This document shows, piece after piece, positions 8,879 through 15,296 of a stretch of DNA of 38,312 nucleotides. The translations under genes and the position numbers were made by a program. The notes under the pieces were generated by a model. It searched no databases. It saw nothing but the letters and a program-made list of their open reading frames with translations, and had not been told where the DNA came from. Source of the stretch: an uncultured Collinsella sp. (GTDB taxonomy: Bacteria > Actinomycetota > Coriobacteriia > Coriobacteriales > Coriobacteriaceae). The DNA lies in the NCBI GenBank assembly GCA_900541055.1, contig UQHZ01000017.1, positions 1 to 38,312 on the forward strand, given 5' to 3'. The stretch's first letter is position 1. Each line of letters starts with the position of its first letter.

Positions 8879-9488
8879 TGTTTACGCTCCCTTCTGCTTT
8901 CTCGGACAGGCCCTGGGCCACAGCGGTAACGTCGACGACCGGACCGTTTTCGATCGAGCGCAGGCGCTTGGCCTCGTCGAGCTCGCGATCGGCCGCGCCA
9001 CCCATGACGGTCAGCGCCTTGGTAGGGCACGCCGCCACACAATGCGGGCCGTCCGGATCGAATGCGCACAGGTCGCACTTGACAGCGCAGGTGTACTGAC
9101 CAGGAGCCCACGTAAGCAGGCTGCTCAGGGACTTAGGATACGAAGGCGTCGGGTCGCACATGCCTGCGACACCGGCGATAGACGTGCCATCGGGATGGAT
9201 GGCTCCGAAGGGGCACACGATGGCGCACAGCCTGCACCCGATGCACTCCTGCTCCTTGACGTGGATGCGATCGCCATCGTGCTCGATGGCATTCACCGGG
9301 CAAACCTCGGCGCAGGGGGCACCCTCGCAATGGTGGCAGGCAAGGGCGGCCGAAATACCGCCGGTCTTCACGAGCGCCAAGCGCGGCGTATCCTGAAGAC
9401 CCTGCATCCGGTGGGCGTCGGCACAGGCGGACTGGCATGTTCCGCAGCCGATGCACCTCTCCGGGTTGATGTCGATGAAGCGGTTCAT
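8871..9488 (-). CDS. hyfA: Formate hydrogenlyase ferredoxin-like subunit HyfA/HycB
   Basis: This 205-aa polyferredoxin with four [4Fe-4S] clusters is expected to carry electrons from FdhF to HyfH. The Cys motifs are CIGCGTCQSACADAHR at the N-terminus, CHHCEGAPCAEVCPVNAI, CIGCRLCAIVCPFGAI, and a C-terminal CDLCAFDPDGPHCVAACP. The order and loop size match HycB/HyfA/HydN proteins. The ATG at 9488 has AAGGAAG about 5 bases upstream; an alternative GTG two codons earlier is less well placed. It is separated from fdhF by a strong hairpin (9511-9545). Its 3' end overlaps hyfB by 8 bases. Confidence 0.94.
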   Translation of the reverse strand: MNRFIDINPERCIGCGTCQSACADAHRMQGLQDTPRLALVKTGGISAALACHHCEGAPCAEVCPVNAIEHDGDRIHVKEQECIGCRLCAIVCPFGAIHPDGTSIAGVAGMCDPTPSYPKSLSSLLTWAPGQYTCAVKCDLCAFDPDGPHCVAACPTKALTVMGGAADRELDEAKRLRSIENGPVVDVTAVAQGLSEKAEGSVNNG

Positions 9489-9510
9489 CCCCACTTCCTT
9501 TCAAAATAAC

Positions 9511-9545
9511 GGGCCGGGCTCCCGAACGTACGGGACGCCCGGCCC
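9511..9545 (-). promoter_or_regulatory. Intra-operon GC-rich hairpin between fdhF and hyfA
   Basis: GGGCCGGGC (9511-9519) pairs with GCCCGGCCC (9537-9545), and TCCCG pairs with CGGGA inside, giving a 14-bp stem with one bulged base and a 6-base loop. On the minus transcript it follows the fdhF stop (9567) and a TTTTT run lies before it; after it comes GTTATTTTG. It could be a partial terminator or a stabiliser that sets the ratio of fdhF to hyf messages. Confidence 0.7.
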
Positions 9546-9566
9546 AAAAAGCCAACGAGAACGGGA

Positions 9567-11789
9567 CTACACGATTTGGTTCACGTGCGTCTCGTCATCG
9601 AACTTGGCGGCGCCGGGCTCAACGTCCTGGGGAGCGGCGGCGTCCACCAGAGCCTGCTTGAGCTCGGTGTACTGACGCTCCACCTCGCCCTCAGCCCAGA
9701 CCTGGTCGGCGATAGCGTCGACCTGGCAGGCGGAGAACTTGTCCTCGGGCGTATGCGAGACCGGGTCGACCTTGTGAATGGTCAGCTCGTTGCACTTGCC
9801 GATCCACCACTGGTAGGTCATATAGACCGTGCCCTTGTTGATGCGGTCGCTCACGTCGGCGCGGCTGTATACCTGGCCACGGCGGCTGTGAATCGAGACG
9901 ATGTCGCCGTTCTTGATGCCGCGTGCCTCGGCGTCCGCGGGATTCATGCGGACAAAGCCGGGCTCGTCGGCGAGCAGCGCCAGCGTCTTGCAGTTGCCAG
10001 TCATCGAGCGGCAGCTGTAGTGACCGACCTCGCGAACGGTGCACAGAATGAGCGGGTACTCATCGTCGGGAAGCTCGGAGGGCGCCTCCCAGTCGTGCGC
10101 CATCAGGTTGGCGCGGCCGTCCTTGGTGGTGAACTTGCCACCAGCGAACATGTCGGGCGTACCGTGGTCGTTCACATCGGTGCTCTTGACCGGCCACTGG
10201 GCGTAACCGCCCTCGGGAGCCATCTTCTCGTAGGTTGCGCCCACAAAGTTGGGGCACAGGCTGATGCACTCGTTCCAGATCTGCTCGGTGTTGTCGTAGT
10301 GCATGGGGTAACCCATACGCGTAGACAGGTCCGCGAAGATCTCCCAGTCGTGACGGCACTCGCCCTTGGGCGGAACGGCCGCGTCAAAGTGCTGGAAGCT
10401 ACGGTCGGATGCGGTAAAGACACCCTCGTGCTCGCCCCAAGAGGTGGCAGGCAGGATGACGTCGGCGAGCATGGTCGTCTGCGTCATAAAGATGTCCTGG
10501 CAAATGAACAGATCCAGCTCGGAGAGCGTCTTGCGCATACCGGCCGAATCGGGCTCGGTCTGCACCGGGTCCTCGCCGTAGTTGTAGAAGCAGTGCACCT
10601 TGCCCTCGTCGACCAGGTGGCCCAGGTCGGTGAGCTTGTAGCCCTCCTCGAGCGGGAGCTTTTCCTCGGGCACGCCCCAAGCCTTGGCAAACTTGGCACG
10701 CACAGCCGGGTCGGTGACCTTCTGGTAGCCAGGGTACAGGTTGGGCAGCATGCCCATATCGCAGGAGCCCTGGACGTTGTTCTGACCACGCACGGGCGCG
10801 AGGCCGGAATTGGGTTTGCCGATCTGGCCGGCAACGCAGGCGATGGAGGCGATGGTGTGCACCGTCTTCAGGTTCTGCTTCTGCTGGCATACGCCCATGC
10901 CCCAGCCAATGATGGCAGAGGGCTTCGCCGTGGCGTACATCTCGGCAGCTTGGTGGATCAACGCGGGCTCGACACCCGTGATGTCCTGTACGGATTCGGG
11001 AGTGTAGTTCTTGATGGTCTCCCACCACTCGTCAAAGCCGTTCGTATGCTCGGCGACGAATTCCTTGTCGTAGAGGCCATCGTTGACCAAGCAGTTGGCA
11101 AAGGCGTTGAGGAACGCAACGTTGCAACCGTTCTTGATCGGAAGGTAGAGATCGGCGATACGCGCGGTTTCGATATGGCGCGGATCGGCGACGATGATCT
11201 TGCAACCCTTTTCTTTGGCTCGCACGATACGCCTTGCGACGATGGGGTGCGAATCGGCAGGGTTATAGCCGAAGAGGAAAATGCAGCCCGCATCCTCCAT
11301 ACCGGGGATGGAGCATGACATGCAACCTGAACCAACCGTGTCCATCAGACCGAGGACAGTAGGGCCGTGTCAAGTACGGGCGCAGTTGTCCACGCTGTGG
11401 GTGCCGATGCACGCACGCGTAAACTTCTGCATGACGTAGTTCGCCTCATTGCCGCCGCCTCGCGAAGAGCCGGTGGTCATGACAGCGTTAGGACCATATT
11501 CGTCAATTATGGCCTGCATCTTAGATGCGGTGAAATCCAGTGCCTCGTCCCAGCTTACGCGCTCAAGATCCGCGCCCTTAGTGCGGCGGATCATCGGGTG
11601 CAGTACGCGAGGAGTCAAGATCTTGGTGTCGTTGATGAAGTCGTAGCCGCTCATGCCCTTAAGGCACAGCTCGCTCTGGTTGGTGATGCCGTTGAGCGGT
11701 TCGGTGCCCACGACCTGGCCGTTTTGGACCAGGAGGTTAAACTGGCAACCGGCGCCGCAGTACGGGCAGATCACTTTATGCTTCTCCAT
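9567..11789 (-). CDS. fdhF: Formate dehydrogenase H, selenocysteine-containing
   Basis: This is a molybdopterin (bis-MGD) formate dehydrogenase of 740 residues; it oxidises formate to CO2 and feeds the adjacent hydrogenase. The [4Fe-4S] ligands Cys8, 11, 15 and 42 are all present (CPYCGAGC, then LCLKG). An in-frame TGA at 11370-11372 is codon 140 in the context NCART-U-HGPTVLG, the same residue number as the active-site Sec of E. coli FdhF. Read as stop it would split the gene into 139 and about 600 residues, so this is recoding and not a frameshift. A SECIS-like hairpin follows the TGA. The start ATG has GGAGGGTG upstream. The conserved C-terminal MopB domain is intact (residues around TYQWWIGKCNELT). 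Needs SelA/B/C, which are not in this window. Confidence 0.97.
11339..11372 (-). promoter_or_regulatory. fdhF UGA codon and SECIS element
   Basis: After the UGA (11372-11370) the minus strand forms a stem UGUCC/GGACA (11358-11354 with 11343-11339). It is extended by U-A and C-G pairs with one bulged U, and closes the apical loop GGUCU (11351-11347). The loop starts 19 nt after the UGA, the same spacing and the same GGUCU loop as in E. coli fdhF. This supports SelB-dependent Sec insertion. Confidence 0.88.
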
Positions 11790-11865
11790 GACACCCTCCT
11801 TCCTTTCTCTGCTACCGATTAATCGGTACGTATTTGACAATCGTTGGGCCTGTATGGCCGCCCGG

Positions 11866-12384
11866 CTACGCCTCGTTTTCGATGGTGGCGCGGGCACGCT
11901 CGGCAGTCAGTTCTGCCAGGCGCTCCTCGTCTACCAAGGTGAGGCCCTTGGTCGGGCACGCCTCGGCACACGCCGGACCGCCGGGACGGTCCACGCACAG
12001 GTCGCACTTGAGCACGAAGCTCTTGGTCTGCGAACCCACGCGCACGTCGCCCATCAAGACGGGGACCTGCGTGGTCGCCACACTCACGGCGCCAAAGGGG
12101 CAGGCCATGACGCAGCTCTTGCAGCCGATGCAGTTGTCCTCGTTGACGCCGATGCGATGGTTCTTTGGATCAAAGAACAAGGCACCCGTGGGGCAGGCCT
12201 TGGCGCACGGAGCGTCCTCGCAGTGGTGACATGCCACCGGCGCGGAAATCTCGAAGGTGCGCGTTACGCGCAAGCGAGGTGCGGCGATGTTGCCGGGAAT
12301 ATCGTGTGCCTCGATGCACGCCGCCATACAGGTTTGGCACCCAATGCAGCGTGAAGAATCAGCCACGACTCGTTTATTGCCCAT
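11866..12384 (-). CDS. HydN/HycB-like 4Fe-4S ferredoxin, first gene of the FHL operon
   Basis: This 172-aa polyferredoxin is likely the immediate electron acceptor of FdhF. Four Cys clusters are visible: CIGCQTCMAACIEAHD, CHHCEDAPCAKACPTGAL, CIGCKSCVMACPFGAV and a C-terminal CDLCVDRPGGPACAEACP. It resembles HyfA further downstream but is a separate gene. Its position next to fdhF matches HydN. ATG 12384 is chosen because AGGAGGG lies 8 bases upstream; a longer GTG-started reading frame from 12492 runs through a structured leader and has no good ribosome site. The gap to fdhF is about 75 bases with no terminator. Confidence 0.93.
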   Translation of the reverse strand: MGNKRVVADSSRCIGCQTCMAACIEAHDIPGNIAAPRLRVTRTFEISAPVACHHCEDAPCAKACPTGALFFDPKNHRIGVNEDNCIGCKSCVMACPFGAVSVATTQVPVLMGDVRVGSQTKSFVLKCDLCVDRPGGPACAEACPTKGLTLVDEERLAELTAERARATIENEA

Positions 12385-12424
12385 GTTGTTCACTCCCTCC
12401 TGAATCCCATGCCGGAGAGACCCT

Positions 12425-12463
12425 GCCGACGTTGCCCCGGACCGCCCGTGGTCCGGCATCGGC
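12425..12463 (-). promoter_or_regulatory. Nested hairpin in the FHL operon leader
   Basis: The inner stem CCGGACC/GGTCCGG (12437-12443 with 12450-12456) has a 6-base loop. The outer stem GCCGA/TCGGC (12425-12429 with 12459-12463) continues by one G-C pair after a mismatch. A 5-base one-sided bulge separates the two stems. It lies about 40 bases before the first start codon in the 5' leader. It does not match any riboswitch consensus I can recall with confidence, including the Moco motif. Confidence 0.5.
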
Positions 12464-12562
12464 GTATCGAGTGCATGCGGCGAAACAGGCACTTCGATAG
12501 AATTCCTCCAACGATATACAGGTTAAATATACGCAGTTGCAGGGGGCAAACTTGAGCATAGG

Positions 12563-12588
12563 CCCTGCAATACGGGTGTATTGCAGGG
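12563..12588. promoter_or_regulatory. Operator-like 11-bp dyad upstream of FHL operon
   Basis: CCCTGCAATAC (12563-12573) and GTATTGCAGGG (12578-12588) are perfect inverted repeats with a 4-base GGGT spacer. No T-run follows on either strand, so a terminator is unlikely. If the minus -10 at 12526-12531 is used, the dyad centres about 56 bases upstream of transcription start, a typical activator position. The core TGCAATAC does not fit the FNR box. Confidence 0.55.
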
Positions 12589-12716
12589 GTTTTGGCAGGT
12601 TGGAATTATTCTCTAGAAGCTATAAAGGTGAGTGTATTACATGCGTACGCCTCAGAGATTTTTACGCGCTCTCATTTTAGATGTACTACGCTTGTATTCA
12701 AGTTAATGGTTATTTA

Positions 12717-12745
12717 CTTGAGCGAAATAAAGTAATCGTTATAAG
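12717..12745 (+). promoter_or_regulatory. Toxin-antitoxin promoter with embedded operator dyads
   Basis: The -35 TTGAGC (12718-12723) and -10 TATAAG (12740-12745) have a 16-base spacer. ACTTGAGC (12716-12723) is mirrored by GCTCAAGT (12748-12755), bracketing the promoter. TTACTT (12714-12719) and AAGTAA (12730-12735) form a second dyad inside it. This fits autorepression by the antitoxin. Confidence 0.55.
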
Positions 12746-12811
12746 ATGCTCAAGTATCGGCACATGCCGCATTTGACCGACTATATTGCACGCTCATTAA
12801 GGGGGCCAGTG

Positions 12812-13135
12812 ATGTCATCGACTCAAAAACGAGCCATCCTGCAGGTGCGCATTCGCGAGGAAGACAAGCAGCATGCCGAACATCTCTACGACGCCATGGG
12901 CACATCGCTCGCCGAGGCCGTCCGTCTATTTGTCGCGCAGAGCATTTTGATGCGCAAGCTCCCCTTTCAGCCGGTCGCCGTGCGCTCAAAGGACGGCACC
13001 GCCGCCTATGGATCGCTCAAAGCATACGGTGACCCCAATCGCCGCTCCGAGGAGCGCAATGCCTGGATTGAATACCTTGCCACAGAAAGCGACGATTCGA
13101 TTTTGGGTCCCGAGGAAGTAGATATCCATGAGTAG
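12812..13135 (+). CDS. RelB/DinJ-family antitoxin
   Basis: This 107-aa antitoxin-like protein neutralises the toxin encoded next and probably represses the promoter. The N-terminal ribbon-helix-helix pattern RAILQVRIREEDKQHAEHLYDAMGTSLAEAVRLFVAQ is typical of RelB/DinJ (shown here only as a description of residues 6-42: strand, then two helices with a GTS turn). The conserved KLPF follows at the end of the domain. The ATG at 12812 is preferred because GGGGG lies 8 bases upstream; an in-frame ATG at 12746 has no ribosome site and starts right at the -10 element. The stop overlaps the toxin start by 8 bases. Confidence 0.88.
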   Translation: MSSTQKRAILQVRIREEDKQHAEHLYDAMGTSLAEAVRLFVAQSILMRKLPFQPVAVRSKDGTAAYGSLKAYGDPNRRSEERNAWIEYLATESDDSILGPEEVDIHE

Positions 13136-13604
13136 CACCATCATCGACGAGACCGTCATCCTACGCTACCTGCTTGACGACGACGAAGTCCTGTCACCGC
13201 GCGCCGCCAAGGTCATCGCCACACGCACCGCTCGTGTCTATCCCGAAATCATCACGCGCGTCGTGGTCACGCTGCGCGACGTCTATAAGGTTCCCCGCGT
13301 TGAGATTGCTGCGGCCATGAAAAGGCTGCTCGATGACGTCATGGTCGACGAGCCCACCGTTGTCGCCCTTGCCGTCAAGCTCTTTGGCAAGACCCATATG
13401 GACTTTACCGACTGCCTCCTCGCAGCCCGAACCGCCATCTATAACGACGACGTCGTGAGCTTTGGCAAGCCCATCATCCAAGGCATGATCGATTACCGCC
13501 GCAAGCGCCAAACCGCCGCCGACGCCCGCGACCGCGCCGCCGAAGCCCGCAGCCGAAGCACCGACTCCACCATCGACAAGCTCCGCCACCGCCCCCGCAG
13601 CTAA
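13128..13604 (+). CDS. PIN-domain toxin (VapC-like ribonuclease)
   Basis: This 158-aa predicted PIN-domain endoribonuclease is the toxin partner of the RelB/DinJ-like protein. The N-terminus IIDETVILRYLLDDD is the PIN opening strand, with Asp7. Further candidate metal ligands are Glu40, Asp92/Asp95 in HMDFTDCLLAAR, and Asp107/108 before VVSFGK. The last 30 residues form a charged Ala/Arg-rich tail (DARDRAAEARSRS) not needed for the fold. The gene overlaps the antitoxin by 8 bases. RelB/DinJ antitoxins usually pair with RelE/YafQ-type toxins, so this is a mixed pair. Confidence 0.85.
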   Translation: MSSTIIDETVILRYLLDDDEVLSPRAAKVIATRTARVYPEIITRVVVTLRDVYKVPRVEIAAAMKRLLDDVMVDEPTVVALAVKLFGKTHMDFTDCLLAARTAIYNDDVVSFGKPIIQGMIDYRRKRQTAADARDRAAEARSRSTDSTIDKLRHRPRS

Positions 13605-13617
13605 CCCCATCCCCACC

Positions 13618-13688
13618 TAAGTTGCGGTGAAATACGGACTGTTTTATGCCTTTAAAGGCCTCAACAGTCCGCATTTCACCGCAACTTA
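13618..13688. repeat. 71-bp palindromic repeat, copy 1
   Basis: The left arm starts TAAGTTGCGGTGAAATACGG (13618 on) and continues ACTGTT; the right arm is its reverse complement with one difference (A versus G in arm position 17), giving 26-base arms. The loop contains the small palindrome GCCTTTAAAGGC. It lies between the convergent ends of the PIN toxin gene and the AbiEi-like gene. No T-run follows the stem. Copies 2 and 3 are at 14900-14970 and 32014-32084. Confidence 0.95.
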
Positions 13689-13714
13689 TTGAAGGTGGAC
13701 CGCGAACGATTTCG

Positions 13715-14716
13715 CTATCGGGATTCGGCGTAGGGTTTTGTTGTCGGAATGCCGTAGCCGCGAATCATGGCACCGAACGATTCTACGTCGTAGGTGTCCG
13801 AGAGTTTGAAATGAATGACGTTGTGGCCCATGGAGCGAAGGTTCGCGTCGCGCATGAGGGCCGCTCGATACGTTTTTGCCGCCGCCCGCTCTGGATCATT
13901 TTGAGCCTCGTCTTCAAACTTGCCTAGCCCATGCAGCTCTGCCAGCGTCCATGAGCCGTCTGGCATCTGCCAGCCATAATCTGCTAGATAATAGCCAGCG
14001 TTTCCCGGTCGCGTTATCTCAACTTGAAGCTCGGGCGCGGCAACCCCAGCGAGAATCATCGCTGCTCTCGCCTCAGACTCGCCGCCATTGTCTGACCTGC
14101 CGTCCATATACTCAAAAACGTCAAAAGCACGCGCGATGCCATGCAACCCTCGGCAATTTGCCTGGGCATATGCTCGCAGCTCTTCGCGTTCGACATCGTA
14201 CTCACGGGCCAAGCCATCGACATAGCCCAGCGCATAGCGAAAGGCGCTCGTTCGAGCGATATCAACAACCGTTCGACACGGATCCGTCAGTGTAAACAGA
14301 CCTAGCCGCCACACTTCGCCCGCCCGCCAGCGCTTGTATTCAACGAACTCATACTTATCACGCCTTGTAGACCGTGGCAGCAGTACTTGCACTTTATCCA
14401 GAAGCGTATACGCCGAGCCGATGCCGTAGAGCAGCGCTGCTGTCGCTCCGCAAAACACAGCATCCGGTTCAACGACCGCAATAGCGGATGCCAGCTGAAA
14501 GATACGATCTTCAACCCCAAGATTATTCCAATAGACCGGATCCGCATATACATGGTTGTAAAGACGAAGCATGAGCTCTTCCTGCATAAGCTCGCGCGCA
14601 CGGCGTTCATCCCAAGGATCAATTGTTATAAGCAGCTGTCCATCTTGATGAATTCCAACGGCCGAGAATAGCATCCTTGCATAGGACTGCGGAAAATGTT
14701 TGCCTTTATCGAGCAT
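13715..14716 (-). CDS. AbiEi-like / DUF559-type hypothetical protein
   Basis: The protein is 333 residues from MLDKGKHF, or 340 if an ATG at 14737 is used; GGGG sits 6-8 bases before the inner ATG. The middle part (FCGATAALLYGI, then VEYKRW and the LTDPCRTVVDIAR segment) resembles actinobacterial AbiEi-type antitoxin/transcription regulators. The C-terminal 110 residues (YLADYGWQ, LAELHGLGKFED, then a helix and a final MGHNVIHFK strand) resemble the DUF559/Vsr-like endonuclease fold with D, E and K in plausible PD-(D/E)XK positions. Function is unproven; it could be a stand-alone regulator or remnant of an abortive-infection system. It lies between two copies of the 71-bp palindrome and has slightly AT-richer codons than its neighbours. 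Confidence 0.7.
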   Translation of the reverse strand: MLDKGKHFPQSYARMLFSAVGIHQDGQLLITIDPWDERRARELMQEELMLRLYNHVYADPVYWNNLGVEDRIFQLASAIAVVEPDAVFCGATAALLYGIGSAYTLLDKVQVLLPRSTRRDKYEFVEYKRWRAGEVWRLGLFTLTDPCRTVVDIARTSAFRYALGYVDGLAREYDVEREELRAYAQANCRGLHGIARAFDVFEYMDGRSDNGGESEARAAMILAGVAAPELQVEITRPGNAGYYLADYGWQMPDGSWTLAELHGLGKFEDEAQNDPERAAAKTYRAALMRDANLRSMGHNVIHFKLSDTYDVESFGAMIRGYGIPTTKPYAESR

Positions 14717-14899
14717 GGCCAACCCCATAACCATCACGGCGGAGAGAATACCATTACGCTATCGCATGCTTCCGTCCGCAGGCCTTGCCAAAAGCTGACC
14801 AAAAGCTTGACGTCGCAGGTCAGAGCTTCAAAAAATATTTCCACTCTCGGTAGACGGTCGCTACGATCCTCCCAACGGCATCAAAATCCAACCTTACAA

Positions 14900-14970
14900 A
14901 TAGTTGCGGTGAAATACGGACTACATGGGCCATAAAAGCCGAAAAACAGTCCGTATTTCACCGCAACTTA
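14900..14970. repeat. 71-bp palindromic repeat, copy 2
   Basis: Perfect 21-base arms AGTTGCGGTGAAATACGGACT (arm start 14902) run 14902-14922 and 14948-14968. The loop differs from the other copies. The outermost bases read ATAG instead of TAAG on the left. It lies upstream of the AbiEi-like gene and beyond the tRNA terminator. Apart from this repeat, 14717-15004 holds nothing I can recognise. Confidence 0.94.
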
Positions 14971-15004
14971 GGAGGGGATGTGGGGTCCCGGCATGTATAT
15001 GAAA

Positions 15005-15036
15005 ATGGCTCTGGTCCCAAAAGGAATCAGAGCCAT
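15005..15036 (-). terminator. Rho-independent terminator of the tRNA operon
   Basis: On the minus strand ATGGCTCTG (15036-15028) pairs with CAGAGCCAT (15013-15005), with TTCC/GGGA pairing further up the stem, and is followed by TTTCATAT. It lies 16 bases after tRNA-Gly. Confidence 0.85.
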
Positions 15037-15051
15037 TCATCTATCTTATGG

Positions 15052-15122
15052 AGCGGGCGACGGGAATCGAACCCGCGTCATCAGCTTGGAAGGCTGGGGT
15101 TCTACCATTGAACTACGCCCGC
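15052..15122 (-). tRNA. tRNA-Gly (anticodon TCC)
   Basis: This 71-nt cloverleaf has acceptor stem GCGGGCG/CGCCCGC, D-arm TAGTTCAATGGTAGA, anticodon loop CTTCCAA (TCC) and T-arm GGGTTCGATTCCC. No CCA is encoded. It is transcribed after tRNA-Pro with a 6-base gap. Confidence 0.96.
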
Positions 15123-15128
15123 AAGATA

Positions 15129-15205
15129 TGGTCGGGACGACAGGATTTGAACCTGCGACATCCTGCTCCCAAAGCAGGCGCGCTACCAAACTGCGCCACG
15201 TCCCG
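15129..15205 (-). tRNA. tRNA-Pro (anticodon TGG)
   Basis: This 77-nt cloverleaf includes an encoded CCA. The acceptor stem is CGGGACG/CGTCCCG, the D-arm is GCGCAGTTTGGTAGCGC, the anticodon loop is TTTGGGA (TGG) and the T-arm is CAGGTTCAAATCCTG. Confidence 0.96.
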
Positions 15206-15256
15206 AAGGTGTTGAGCAGCTAAGGTCTAAACCTTGCGTGTCCCAAAGCGAAGGAA

Positions 15257-15285
15257 ATTATAGGGGAGACTCCCCGCCTGTGCAA
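15257..15285 (-). promoter_or_regulatory. Sigma-70-type promoter of the tRNA operon
   Basis: On the minus strand the -35 TTGCAC (15285-15280) and -10 TATAAT (15262-15257) are separated by exactly 17 bases. Transcription would start near 15250, about 45 bases before tRNA-Pro. Confidence 0.88.
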
Positions 15286-15296
15286 GCATTGATGCC

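Larger units (their letters stand above)
12385..12811. promoter_or_regulatory. Divergent control region between FHL operon and toxin-antitoxin pair
   Basis: These 427 bases hold no convincing gene. From left to right they carry the FHL leader with its nested hairpin (12425-12463), a possible minus-strand -10 TATATT (complement of 12526-12531), an 11-bp dyad (12563-12588), and the toxin-antitoxin promoter (12717-12745). ACTTGAGC occurs at 12550-12557 and again at 12716-12723, with its inverse at 12748-12755. Confidence 0.6.

Noticed and set aside
11345..11397. A frameshift or pseudogene break in fdhF
   Set aside because: The break is an in-frame TGA at the known Sec position with a SECIS hairpin after it, so it is recoding.
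12385..12492. Molybdenum cofactor riboswitch in the FHL leader
   Set aside because: A nested hairpin is present but the conserved Moco motif sequences could not be found; kept only as an unassigned leader structure.
13618..13688. Palindrome copies as ordinary Rho-independent terminators
   Set aside because: No T-run follows on either strand, the arms are conserved in sequence between copies, and copy 2 is not at a gene end.
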